Assembly: GCF_946151075.1 (NCBI RefSeq)
Contig: NZ_OX267715.1
Span: 2,519,881 to 2,583,880, forward strand
DNA: 64,000 bases
Source of the DNA: Neobacillus sp. Marseille-Q6967
GTDB taxonomy: Bacteria > Bacillota > Bacilli > Bacillales > Cytobacillaceae
Direction of reading: 5' to 3'
Part shown: positions 50,710 through 59,403 of the stretch, piece by piece
Position numbering within the stretch: the first letter of the stretch is position 1
How the letters are laid out: each line of letters opens with the position of its first letter
Position numbers and translations under genes: made by a program
Notes under the pieces: model-generated
What the model was told of the DNA's origin: nothing
Database searches by the model: none
Seen by the model: the letters and a program-made list of their open reading frames with translations, nothing else

Positions 50710-51999
50710 TTATTTTTTTTTAGGAATTACCTGGCAGACTGAAAAACGTTCTTCTGCGATGACTTCACCTGCAAGTAATTGTACATCTTCAATGGTAATA
50801 TTCTCAAGTGTAGGAACCACATCAAATAAATTCATGTCGTTAAAGGCATAACGCGTAAATTGGTTAGCAATGTATTCTGGTGAATTAAGCGCCCGTAAAA
50901 AAGACCCTATTTTCTTCTTCTTTGCCCGATCCAACTGTTCCTGTGAAATCGTGCCATTCTTTGCCTTTACTAGCATGTTTTCAAGTTCTTCAGCTAGTTG
51001 ATCCGGATTTTCTGTATCGCCGCCAACCATAGCAAAACCGAAACCAAGCTCTTGTGAATAATCATAGGAAAACGAATCATCGATAAGCCCCTTATTATAC
51101 AATTGATAATAATTATCCGAGCTTTTCCCAAACAGGATATCTAGAAGCACATTCATGGTCAATTCTGTTTTAAGCAATTCATTACCTGATTGGTCTACAT
51201 GAAGAGCTTTTATACCTACTAAACACTTAGAGGTTTGAACATTCATTTCCAGCACTTGTTTCTTTTCAGCCGCCTGAGCTGGTTCATCCTCGAATTGCCG
51301 TTTAATTTCAGGCATTTCTTTATAATCTTTCTTATCTTGATTTGCTTTTATTTGATTGAGAATGGCTTCCGGGTCAACCGGTCCAACAATAAATAAAAGC
51401 ATATTGCTCGGATGGTAAAAGGTATTATAACATTCATATAGTAAATCGCTTGTTATATGAGAGATAGACTCAATCGTTCCAGCTATATCAATTCTCACCG
51501 GATGTTTTTCATATAAGTTCTGAATCAGCCCATAATAAAGACGCCAGTCAGGGTTATCATCGTACATGGTAATCTCCTGGCCGATGATTCCTTTTTCTTT
51601 TTCAACGGTTTTTTCCGAAAAATAAGGATCCTGAACAAAATCGATTAGTGTTTCTAAGTTTCTCTCAACATCTAAAGTACTGGAGAATAAATAGGCCGTC
51701 CTTGTAAATGAGGTAAAGGCATTTGCTGAAGCTCCTTGGCGGCTGAATTGTTGGAATACATCTCCATCTTCTTTTTCAAATAGCTTGTGTTCAAGAAAAT
51801 GAGCAATTCCATCCGGTACTTTGACATAGTCGTTTTTCCCTAACGGTACAAAATGGTTATCGATGGATCCATATTTGGTCGTAAACGTGGCATAGGTTTT
51901 ATTAAAACCTTTCTTAGGTAAAATATAAACATTTAATCCGTTAGCTAATTTTTCATGATAAAGAGCTTCTTGAAGCTGGTCAAAATTGATTTGTTCCAT
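50710..51999 (-). CDS. ymfH: M16 family metalloprotease YmfH (catalytic subunit)
   Basis: A 429-residue peptidase of the pitrilysin/insulinase family. The inverted zinc motif HFLEH lies in DGIAHFLEHKLFE (about residues 67-71), with the downstream Glu ligand in the ETLIDFVQDPYFSEKTVEKEKGIIGQE segment. Its partner YmfF lacks the motif, so the pair should form a catalytic/non-catalytic dimer like other two-gene M16 systems. The start overlaps the last base of ymfF. Substrate unknown. Confidence 0.92.
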   Translation of the reverse strand: MEQINFDQLQEALYHEKLANGLNVYILPKKGFNKTYATFTTKYGSIDNHFVPLGKNDYVKVPDGIAHFLEHKLFEKEDGDVFQQFSRQGASANAFTSFTRTAYLFSSTLDVERNLETLIDFVQDPYFSEKTVEKEKGIIGQEITMYDDNPDWRLYYGLIQNLYEKHPVRIDIAGTIESISHITSDLLYECYNTFYHPSNMLLFIVGPVDPEAILNQIKANQDKKDYKEMPEIKRQFEDEPAQAAEKKQVLEMNVQTSKCLVGIKALHVDQSGNELLKTELTMNVLLDILFGKSSDNYYQLYNKGLIDDSFSYDYSQELGFGFAMVGGDTENPDQLAEELENMLVKAKNGTISQEQLDRAKKKKIGSFLRALNSPEYIANQFTRYAFNDMNLFDVVPTLENITIEDVQLLAGEVIAEERFSVCQVIPKKK

Positions 52000-53279
52000 T
52001 ATTTGCCCGCCTCCGTTCCCGTTAAGAAATAAATCGTATCAAGTTCGATTTTGTTAGCGACTGCAATAATATCTTCTTTTGTTGCTTTCTCCATTTCATC
52101 AATCCATTGTTGAATTTTTACCTCTTTACCTGCAACCACATTATGATAAAGTAACTCCGTTAACCCTCTGGAAGTATCAACAGTTTCAAGAATTTGATTT
52201 CGAATGACCGCCTTTGTTTGGATTAATTCCTGATCGGTGAAATCGCCTTTTCTCATGGCTTCCATTTGATCCTTAATAATCCCGACCGCCTGGTCATAGT
52301 TTTTAAGGTCGATACCGGACATCACCATCATGAGGCCTTTATGACTTTCAAGCCTGCTGGAAACATAATAAGCAAGGCTGGCTTTTTCCCGAACATTAAT
52401 AAATAGTTTGGAATGGGAGAATCCGCCGAAAATCCCATTAAACACTTGAAGGGCAAAATAATCAGGGTCACCATAGACGATATTGGTTCGATAGCCAATA
52501 TTTAATTTCCCTTGTTTAACATCTTGTTCTTCTTTCACTTCTTTCGCCTGGGCTTTATTTGTAATGGCCGATGTATTCATTTTTTTGGGTGAACGATTTT
52601 CAAATTTCAAGAGTTCCTCGGCAATTTGTTTTACCTCTGCCTCCACTACGTCCCCAATAACATATAAATCCATTTCATCTTCAGAGCACGCCTTTTTAAA
52701 ATATTCGTATAAATTTTCAGGAGTAATCTCATCCACATCCGCAGCTTCACCATTAACCTGCAAGGCATATGGCTCTCCTTTGCACATTTCCTCAATCAGC
52801 CTAACATTGGAATAACGCATCTTATCATCATAAACCGATTGAATCCGCTGTTTTAACGTTCTCTTTTCTTTTTCTACCGTTTCCTTGTGAAAGCCATTTC
52901 CCGATACATTCGGATTTGTTAAGACATCTGACAATAATTCAAAGCCTTTTTTAAGAAGCGGGCTTGAATCACTTAAAAATTTTTCATTGGCAATTTCTAA
53001 TGTAAAACTCATAACATGGTATTCGCCTTTTTTTGCGAGATCGACGAATAATGTGGCCCCGTATTGTTCGTCTAAGTAAGAGCGAAGTGCTGTTGTGGTC
53101 TGGTATTTAGCCGTACTGCTTTGTAACACATGAGGTAGAATGGCTCTTTTCGTTACATCTTCCTTCGACAGTGGTGCCTTCATTTTCCAAACAAACGTAT
53201 TGGTTTTGTATTTATCCGTTTCTATGACATGAAGTTTATATCCCTGCATATCAGATATTTTTTCAGAAGTAGAATCCAT
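51999..53279 (-). CDS. ymfF: M16 family protein YmfF (non-catalytic partner)
   Basis: A 426-residue pitrilysin-fold protein without the HxxEH zinc motif: the corresponding site reads HVLQSS. It retains the C-terminal region typical of M16 proteins (GIFGGFSHSKLFINVREKASLAYYVSSRLES) that helps substrate binding. The ATG at 53277-53279 has AGGAGG seven bases upstream; a start 14 codons earlier is not supported. It is translated just before ymfH, sharing one base, which suits a fixed 1:1 complex. Confidence 0.9.
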   Translation of the reverse strand: MDSTSEKISDMQGYKLHVIETDKYKTNTFVWKMKAPLSKEDVTKRAILPHVLQSSTAKYQTTTALRSYLDEQYGATLFVDLAKKGEYHVMSFTLEIANEKFLSDSSPLLKKGFELLSDVLTNPNVSGNGFHKETVEKEKRTLKQRIQSVYDDKMRYSNVRLIEEMCKGEPYALQVNGEAADVDEITPENLYEYFKKACSEDEMDLYVIGDVVEAEVKQIAEELLKFENRSPKKMNTSAITNKAQAKEVKEEQDVKQGKLNIGYRTNIVYGDPDYFALQVFNGIFGGFSHSKLFINVREKASLAYYVSSRLESHKGLMMVMSGIDLKNYDQAVGIIKDQMEAMRKGDFTDQELIQTKAVIRNQILETVDTSRGLTELLYHNVVAGKEVKIQQWIDEMEKATKEDIIAVANKIELDTIYFLTGTEAGK

Positions 53280-53396
53280 TTTAGGCCCTCCTTTTAAATT
53301 CTGTAATATGTAAACACTCACGTGGCTACTTTACATCATTTCCATTAAATTAAACGCTTATTCTTACTATAATTTGCCAGGCTTGTACATTACAAG

Positions 53397-53431
53397 AATA
53401 AAAAAAGCCTCCGGCTGTTAAATTCCGGAGG
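53397..53431 (-). terminator. Terminator downstream of nupQ
   Basis: Seven-base-pair GC-rich stem (53408-53414 with 53425-53431), then TTTTTTATTC on the minus strand. It separates the nucleoside transporter from ymfF. Confidence 0.85.
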
Positions 53432-53448
53432 GAGAAAAGTGAAACAGT

Positions 53449-54408
53449 CTATCTGCTTCCTTTAATATAGTGTGTACCACTTGCTTTTGGCGCATCGGCG
53501 CGGCCAATGAATCCTGTTAATGCCAAGACGGTTAATACATATGGAGCAATTAATAGATATACGCTTGGGATATTGGCTAAGAACGGTAAGTTTGAGCCAA
53601 TGATACTAATACTTTGGGCAAATCCAAAAAATAGTGCAGCCCCAAGTGCCCCCAGTGGATGCCATTTACCGAAAATCATCGCTGCCAGCGCCATGAAACC
53701 TTGTCCACTAATTGTTGAATGGCTGAAGTTAGAAGTAATGGACTGTGCATAAACACCACCGCCGATACCAGCAAGTGCACCAGAGATGATAACGCCTAAA
53801 TAACGCATTTTTGTCACATTAATCCCCATTGTATCAGCTGCCATTGGGTGTTCACCAACAGAACGAAGACGGAGACCAAATGGAGTTTTCGCAATAATGT
53901 ACCAAACAATAACCGCAACTATGATTGCAAGGAAAGATGTCCAGTACGTGTTCTGGAAAAAGATTGGTCCGATAATGGGAATATCCTTTAAAACAGGAAT
54001 ATCTATTTTATTAAAAGCTTCACTAATGATTCCTGTTTCCCCTTTATCATAAATAAGTTTTACCAAGAACAGTGTTAAGCCGGTTGCTAATAAATTTATA
54101 GCTACCCCGGATACGGTATGATCCGCACGGAAAGTAATCGCCGCAACAGCGTGTAGAATCGAGAAAATGGCACCCGCCACCATTGCCGCTAGGATGGCAA
54201 TCCATGGAGTTGAGTTCCCAAACGTATCAACAAATGTTAAGTTAAACACGATTGCAGTGAAGGCACCTATGACCATTAAACCTTCTAGTCCGATATTGAC
54301 TACCCCGGAACGTTCTGAAAAAATACCACCTAATGCAGTGAAGAGAAGTGGAGCTGCCCATAAAAGGGTGGATGGAACGACGATCATCAAAATATCCATT
54401 AAACTCAC
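53449..54408 (-). CDS. nupQ: Nucleoside ABC transporter permease (NupQ-like)
   Basis: A 319-residue BPD-2 family permease (GGIFSERSGVVNIGLEGLMVIGAF; GINVTKMRYLGVIISGALAGIGGGVYAQ) of the YufQ/NupQ type. With NupP, NupO and NupN it forms the guanosine/nucleoside importer described in B. subtilis. The GTG start at 54408 directly follows the nupP stop, with GGTGA five bases upstream. An ATG three codons on is a weaker alternative. Confidence 0.85.
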   Translation of the reverse strand: MSLMDILMIVVPSTLLWAAPLLFTALGGIFSERSGVVNIGLEGLMVIGAFTAIVFNLTFVDTFGNSTPWIAILAAMVAGAIFSILHAVAAITFRADHTVSGVAINLLATGLTLFLVKLIYDKGETGIISEAFNKIDIPVLKDIPIIGPIFFQNTYWTSFLAIIVAVIVWYIIAKTPFGLRLRSVGEHPMAADTMGINVTKMRYLGVIISGALAGIGGGVYAQSITSNFSHSTISGQGFMALAAMIFGKWHPLGALGAALFFGFAQSISIIGSNLPFLANIPSVYLLIAPYVLTVLALTGFIGRADAPKASGTHYIKGSR

Positions 54409-55455
54409 TTACTTCACCCCCTTTTTACCGAACTTATCAAGAACTAAACTAATCATATAGCTTGCCGCGACGAAGAATACGATTAAGGCAATAATGATGT
54501 CAACAAGTTCATTTGGAACTCCTGCCTCAAGCGGCATATTTAAAGCTCCTACCTCTAAAATACCAAATAATAATGCCGAGAAGAACACACCTAGTGCCGT
54601 ATTAGCACCTAATAAAGCAATCGCAATTCCAGTGAAACCAACTCCAGTGAAACCACCCTTAACAGCTGCATAACCGAAGGTACCAAGACCCTCCATCGCC
54701 CCTGCAAGTCCGGCAAAACCACCAGAGATAACCATAGATAAAATAATATTTCTATTAACATTCATCCCTGCATATTGTGCAGCATGCTGATTGAATCCTA
54801 CGGCACGTAATTCAAACCCTCTTGTTGTCTTCTCTAATAAGAACCACATGATAAAGCAGCATGCAATTGCGATAAATACACCCCAGTGAAGGCGGGAAAA
54901 GTCTGTGATAGTTTGGAAAAATTCTGATCGCAATGTGGCAGAATCTCTTACGATATCGGTTTTATCAGCATTATCGGTGATAACATTTCTTATGATATAG
55001 TTCGTAACATGCAATGCTACATAGTTTAACATGATCGTTACGATTACTTCGTGAACACGAAAACGAGCTTTTAATAAACCAGGAATATATGCCCATAAAG
55101 CACCCGCCACGATGGAAGCTATGATGGCAAGAGGTAAATGAATAATTCGCGGCAGGTCAAAACTTACACCTACCCAAACCGCTGCAAGCCAGCCGACGAT
55201 AAATTGGCCCTCAACTCCGATATTAAATAAACCTACCCGGAAAGCAAACGCCACGGCAAGACCGGCTAATATATAAGGTGTAAATTGCCTTACTACTTCC
55301 CCCATGTAATAAACATCGCCAAATGCGCCATTCCATAGTGCTGTATACGCGGCACCTGCATTGTATCCACTTAGTAACATTATAATTGTCCCAACAATAA
55401 TACCTAATAATACGGCAATAATTGGTGTAATAATTCCCCTAAAGCGTTTAGACAT
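54409..55455 (-). CDS. nupP: Nucleoside ABC transporter permease (NupP-like)
   Basis: A 348-residue permease with about nine membrane helices and the family segment LAGLAVAFAFRVGLFNIGVEGQFIVGWL. It pairs with NupQ. The ATG at 55453-55455 has GGTGA eight bases upstream and overlaps the end of nupO by eight bases; a GTG four codons earlier overlaps that site. Confidence 0.85.
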   Translation of the reverse strand: MSKRFRGIITPIIAVLLGIIVGTIIMLLSGYNAGAAYTALWNGAFGDVYYMGEVVRQFTPYILAGLAVAFAFRVGLFNIGVEGQFIVGWLAAVWVGVSFDLPRIIHLPLAIIASIVAGALWAYIPGLLKARFRVHEVIVTIMLNYVALHVTNYIIRNVITDNADKTDIVRDSATLRSEFFQTITDFSRLHWGVFIAIACCFIMWFLLEKTTRGFELRAVGFNQHAAQYAGMNVNRNIILSMVISGGFAGLAGAMEGLGTFGYAAVKGGFTGVGFTGIAIALLGANTALGVFFSALLFGILEVGALNMPLEAGVPNELVDIIIALIVFFVAASYMISLVLDKFGKKGVK

Positions 55456-56983
55456 TTGTAGCTTCACCCGCTTCCTTTCTATTCGATCCAGCCATTAATA
55501 ATCCAAGTTCTTGTTCAGTTGTTTCTTTTGGATCGACAACAGCAACAATTCTCCCTTCATATATAACGGCAATCCGGTCACTAACATTGATAATTTCATC
55601 TAATTCAAACGAAACAAGTAAAACAGCTTTTCCATTATCACGCTGCTCTATTAAACGTTTATGGATAAATTCGATGGCACCAACATCTAACCCGCGGGTA
55701 GGCTGTGAAGCAATTAATAAATCAGGATCACGGTCAACCTCACGCCCAATAATCGCCTTTTGCTGGTTACCGCCGGACAATGCACGCGCCAATGTAAACT
55801 CGCTCGGTGTCCGCACATCAAACTCTTCTATTAACTTTCTAGCTTTGTTGTAAATTTCTTTAAAATTTAAAATACCATTCTTTGAATATGGCTTTTTGTT
55901 ATAGGTTTGTAAAACCATGTTTTCCCCAATTGGGAAATTCAACACTAGTCCGTGTTTATGTCGATCCTGCGGAATATGTCCTACTCCTGTTTCGGTAATT
56001 TTTCTAGGTGTAAGATTGAAAAGTTCTTTACCATTCAACTTCACGCTTCCGCTCTCAGCTTTACGGAGTCCGGTGATTGCTTCAATGAATTCTGTTTGCC
56101 CGTTTCCATCAATACCCGCAATACCTACAATTTCACCTGCACGGATGTCTAAATTAAGTCCGTTAACGACAGAAACACCCCGTACATCTTTTACGACTAA
56201 ATCTTTCACTTCAAATACTTCCTGCTTTGGCTGTGCAGGTTTCTTGTCCGTTTTAAATGTAACTTCACGTCCAACCATTAGACTTGCCAGTTCATTCGGA
56301 TTGGTTTCGCTTACATTTACAGTTCCGATCCCTTTTCCTTTACGAATAACCGTACAGCGGTCACAAACTTCCATAATCTCTTTTAGTTTATGTGTTATGA
56401 GGATGATGGATTTTCCTTCTTTTATTAACGTTTTCATGATTTGCATTAATTCTTTAATTTCCTGCGGTGTTAGAACCGCAGAAGGTTCGTCAAAAATGAC
56501 AATATCCGCTCCACGATAGAGTGTTTTTAGGATTTCAACCCTTTGCTGCATACCAACAGAAATATCAGAAATTTTAGCTTGAGGATCTACGGCTAATCCA
56601 TAACGCTCGGAGATTTCACGAACCTCTTGTTCCGCCTTTTTAATATCAATCCGTCCGCCGGTTGTTATCTCTTTTCCAAGAATAATGTTTTCTGTAACAG
56701 TAAAGGTATCCACCAACATAAAGTGCTGATGCACCATACCAATTCCAAGGTCATTCGCTATGTTTGGATTGGCAATATTCACTGGTTTACCCTTTACGCG
56801 AATTTCACCCTTTTCAGGCTGATAAAGGCCGAATAAAACATTCATCAATGTTGATTTACCAGCACCATTCTCGCCAAGTAATGCGTGAATTTCTCCTTTT
56901 TTAAGTTGAAGGGTTATGTTATCATTCGCAACAAATCCGCCAAATTCCTTACGGATATTGAGCATTTCAATTACATATTCCAT
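55448..56983 (-). CDS. nupO: Nucleoside ABC transporter ATPase, two nucleotide-binding domains (NupO-like)
   Basis: A 511-residue duplicated ATPase. First domain: GENGAGKS, signature SVGMQQRVEILK, IVIFDEP. Second domain: degenerate P-loop GIDGNGQTE, signature LSGGNQQKAIIGRE. This is the YufO/NupO arrangement that drives nucleoside uptake with NupPQ. It is separated from the binding-protein gene by about 195 bases that contain a terminator, so the lipoprotein can be made in excess. Confidence 0.9.
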   Translation of the reverse strand: MEYVIEMLNIRKEFGGFVANDNITLQLKKGEIHALLGENGAGKSTLMNVLFGLYQPEKGEIRVKGKPVNIANPNIANDLGIGMVHQHFMLVDTFTVTENIILGKEITTGGRIDIKKAEQEVREISERYGLAVDPQAKISDISVGMQQRVEILKTLYRGADIVIFDEPSAVLTPQEIKELMQIMKTLIKEGKSIILITHKLKEIMEVCDRCTVIRKGKGIGTVNVSETNPNELASLMVGREVTFKTDKKPAQPKQEVFEVKDLVVKDVRGVSVVNGLNLDIRAGEIVGIAGIDGNGQTEFIEAITGLRKAESGSVKLNGKELFNLTPRKITETGVGHIPQDRHKHGLVLNFPIGENMVLQTYNKKPYSKNGILNFKEIYNKARKLIEEFDVRTPSEFTLARALSGGNQQKAIIGREVDRDPDLLIASQPTRGLDVGAIEFIHKRLIEQRDNGKAVLLVSFELDEIINVSDRIAVIYEGRIVAVVDPKETTEQELGLLMAGSNRKEAGEATNV

Positions 56984-57133
56984 CTATTTCACTCCCCGTA
57001 ATAAGGTAAATAGTTAATGATAATTAGTAGTAAGAGGTCAGACCTTTATAATCTTTTAAAAATAGGGATTCCTCCCTACTAAAATCCTAAGTGAAATGTA
57101 GAATGGTCATTCTACACTTCAATTAAGATTCTT

Positions 57134-57172
57134 AAGAAAAAGAATAAGCGGGCAGGTAAACCCCGCTTATTC
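57134..57172 (-). terminator. Terminator between nupN and nupO
   Basis: Eleven-base-pair stem (57142-57152 with 57162-57172) followed by TTTTTCTT on the minus strand, directly beyond the binding-protein gene. Partial read-through would keep ATPase and permease levels below that of the binding protein. Confidence 0.8.
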
Positions 57173-57179
57173 ACATTGA

Positions 57180-58265
57180 TTATTGTGCACTAAATTTTTC
57201 TAATTCAGCACGAGTTCCAGGTACTTTTGTTTCTCCGGATTTAATTTTTTCTACCCATTCTTGAATTGCTGCTTCAATATCTGCTTTGTTAGCAACTTTA
57301 TCGTTAATAGGTGCAACGCCAACTCCATCTTCAGCTAGACCATAAAGTGCAACTTCACCGCCAGGGAAGTTACCCTCTTTTGATTTTGTTGCTAAGTCTT
57401 GAACCGCTACATCAACGCGTTTAAGAGCTGATGTAAGCACTACATCTGGTCCCATGTCAGATTGGTCACGGTCAACACCGATAGCCCAAATTTCACGAGC
57501 TGGGTCTTTTTTCTTAAGGTCACTTGCTTCTTTAAATAATCCGTTACCAGTACCGCCGGCAGCGTGGAATACTACATCTGCACCAGCAGAGTACATAGTA
57601 GAAGAAATAGTTTGACCAAGTTCTGCCTTGTCAAAAGCACCTGCATATTGTACATCTACAGTTGCATCTGGATTTGCAGCTTTAACACCTGCAACGAATC
57701 CTGCTTCGAAACGCTCAATAACAGCACCTTCGATACCGCCGATAAATCCGATTTTATTTGTTTTAGTAGCCATAGCTGCTGCAACACCTGCAAGGAATGA
57801 TGCTTCCTGCTCTTTAAATAAAATGCTTGCAACGTTTGGCTGCTTTACTTCTGCATCAACAATTGCAAAATTAGATTCTTTTTGTTGTTGTGCAATTTCA
57901 TCAACCGCACCTTCCATCATGAATCCGATTCCGTATATTAAATCAAAGTCTTGACGCGCAAGCGTGTTAAGGTTCGTTGAGTAGTCAGCATCTGACTTAG
58001 ATTGAAGGTAAGTATAACCTTTAGTTCCTTCTTCTAAGTTGTTTTCTTTACCGAAAGCTTGAAGACCTTCCCATGCTGATTGGTTGAAGGATTTGTCATC
58101 AACACCACCGACATCTGTAACCATTGCTACTGTAAAAGGCTTTTCTTCTTCTTTTCCGCCGCCAGTTGCACCTTCGTTAGTGTCATCCGCTTTTCCACAT
58201 GCACCTAATAATGTTCCAGCAGCAAGTACAAGCGATAATGCCATACCAAATTTACGCTTTTTCAA
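57180..58265 (-). CDS. nupN: Nucleoside-binding lipoprotein, BMP family (NupN-like)
   Basis: A 361-residue lipoprotein of the basic membrane protein family: lipobox LLGAC (Cys23), then MVTDVGGVDDKSFNQSAWEGL, IGFMMEGAVDEIA, IGFIGGIEGAVIERFEAGFVAGV and VIGVDRDQ-like segments that form the nucleoside pocket. The start is the TTG at 58263-58265, nine bases after GGGGG; the longer frame from 58319 would precede the signal peptide with 18 polar residues. It follows the ymfC stop by 87 bases. Confidence 0.9.
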   Translation of the reverse strand: MKKRKFGMALSLVLAAGTLLGACGKADDTNEGATGGGKEEEKPFTVAMVTDVGGVDDKSFNQSAWEGLQAFGKENNLEEGTKGYTYLQSKSDADYSTNLNTLARQDFDLIYGIGFMMEGAVDEIAQQQKESNFAIVDAEVKQPNVASILFKEQEASFLAGVAAAMATKTNKIGFIGGIEGAVIERFEAGFVAGVKAANPDATVDVQYAGAFDKAELGQTISSTMYSAGADVVFHAAGGTGNGLFKEASDLKKKDPAREIWAIGVDRDQSDMGPDVVLTSALKRVDVAVQDLATKSKEGNFPGGEVALYGLAEDGVGVAPINDKVANKADIEAAIQEWVEKIKSGETKVPGTRAELEKFSAQ

Positions 58266-58352
58266 GGTAAATAACCCCCTATAGATATTGTTTGATTTAG
58301 TAGGTGATGTCCTATTCACGTCTTGTTTCCGTTTTCTTTCCTTACAAAAAAG

Positions 58353-59078
58353 TTAAATTCTTTTCCGTAATACCTGAAAACTAAATTTATCTGCCTTAAA
58401 ATAGTTTACCGAAAAAAGGATCGGTTCATCCATTTCATCGAAATGCATTTGCTTTAAAACCAGCAATGCAGTTTCAGGATCACATTCTAAAATCGGGGAA
58501 ATTTTTTCATGGTAACCGATTGGTTCAATCTGGGCAACCGCATATGTAATTTTTCGGTTTGCTTCTTCTTCCAATATGGAAAAGATTGATTCCTCACCAT
58601 GGGAGAATGTTTCAGGTAATATTTTTTCAGGAACCTTGTCAATACAATAAACCACTGGTTCCCCGTTTGCAGTTCTAACCCTCTCCATGACTACAATTTC
58701 CTCGTTTAAAGAACATGTGAAACGTCTGCTGTCCTCTTCCGTTGCTCCGATAGTTGATGAACTTAAGAAGATAGTACCAGGTTTCATCCCTGCTTTAAGA
58801 ATCATATCCGTAACACTATAAAGTTGTTCAATACCTGAGGTGAACAGCGGTTTAGCGTTCACAAACGTTCCGACACCGTGACGGCGAATGATAACGTTTT
58901 CTTCTTCAAGTATGCGCAGAGCTTCCCTTAGCGTTGCCCTGCTGACACCTAGTTGTTTGGCAAGATCAAACTCTGAGGGTAGTTTTTCTTTCTCTTTATA
59001 AATTCCTTGTTCAATATCTTGCTTTAACCGATCAATCACTTGTAGGTATAAATGCCGGTTATCGAGCTTAATAGACAT
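58353..59078 (-). CDS. ymfC: GntR/HutC-family regulator YmfC
   Basis: A 241-residue repressor: a winged helix-turn-helix (KLPSEFDLAKQLGVSRATLREALRILEEENVI) followed by a UTRA ligand-binding domain (about residues 85-241). The ATG at 59076-59078 has GGAGGT six bases upstream. It precedes the nucleoside transporter genes, so it probably regulates them, with a nucleoside or phosphorylated ligand as effector. A palindrome at 59105-59122 is a good candidate for its own operator, and two Spo0A-box matches lie further upstream. Confidence 0.92.
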   Translation of the reverse strand: MSIKLDNRHLYLQVIDRLKQDIEQGIYKEKEKLPSEFDLAKQLGVSRATLREALRILEEENVIIRRHGVGTFVNAKPLFTSGIEQLYSVTDMILKAGMKPGTIFLSSSTIGATEEDSRRFTCSLNEEIVVMERVRTANGEPVVYCIDKVPEKILPETFSHGEESIFSILEEEANRKITYAVAQIEPIGYHEKISPILECDPETALLVLKQMHFDEMDEPILFSVNYFKADKFSFQVLRKRI

Positions 59079-59104
59079 GCAGGTACCTCCAACTATCTTC
59101 CTAG

Positions 59105-59122
59105 ACATCAGACATCTGATGT
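59105..59122. promoter_or_regulatory. Palindromic operator candidate upstream of ymfC
   Basis: ACATCAGA and TCTGATGT arms separated by two bases, 27 bases before the ymfC start codon. GntR/HutC regulators commonly bind 16-20-base palindromes in their own leaders. Confidence 0.65.
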
Positions 59123-59190
59123 ATTATCATTCCTACTAATCGAAAATAATATAACATTTTTTTTACGTTTAGGAAATAGAATTTCATCAA

Positions 59191-59217
59191 TTTGTCGAAA
59201 AAAGCAAATTTGTCGAA
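59191..59217 (+). promoter_or_regulatory. Two tandem Spo0A-box matches upstream of ymfC
   Basis: TTTGTCGAA at 59191-59199 and again at 59209-59217, each a perfect match to the Spo0A box TTTGTCrAA, 18 bases apart in the same orientation (within a 12-base direct repeat). They lie between the spoIIIE terminator and ymfC. Confidence 0.55.
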
Positions 59218-59312
59218 ATTCGTCATTTTTTTTACTATATTCCTTTAAAATATCTGCTATAATTTATAATCGTCCTATTAAATAAGAATTACTAAAGGAA
59301 ATTTTTATAAAG

Positions 59313-59347
59313 AAAAGAGCCAGTGATTTCTCACTCTGGCTCTTTTT
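59313..59347. terminator. spoIIIE terminator
   Basis: Long stem of AGAGCCAGTGA-type and TCACTCTGGCTCT-type arms with T-rich flanks on both sides, about 55 bases beyond the spoIIIE stop. Confidence 0.85.
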
Positions 59348-59403
59348 TCCTTTGTCTTTGTTATACCTGTTGATTTACGCTGGCTTTAACATTAGCCTTT
59401 CCT

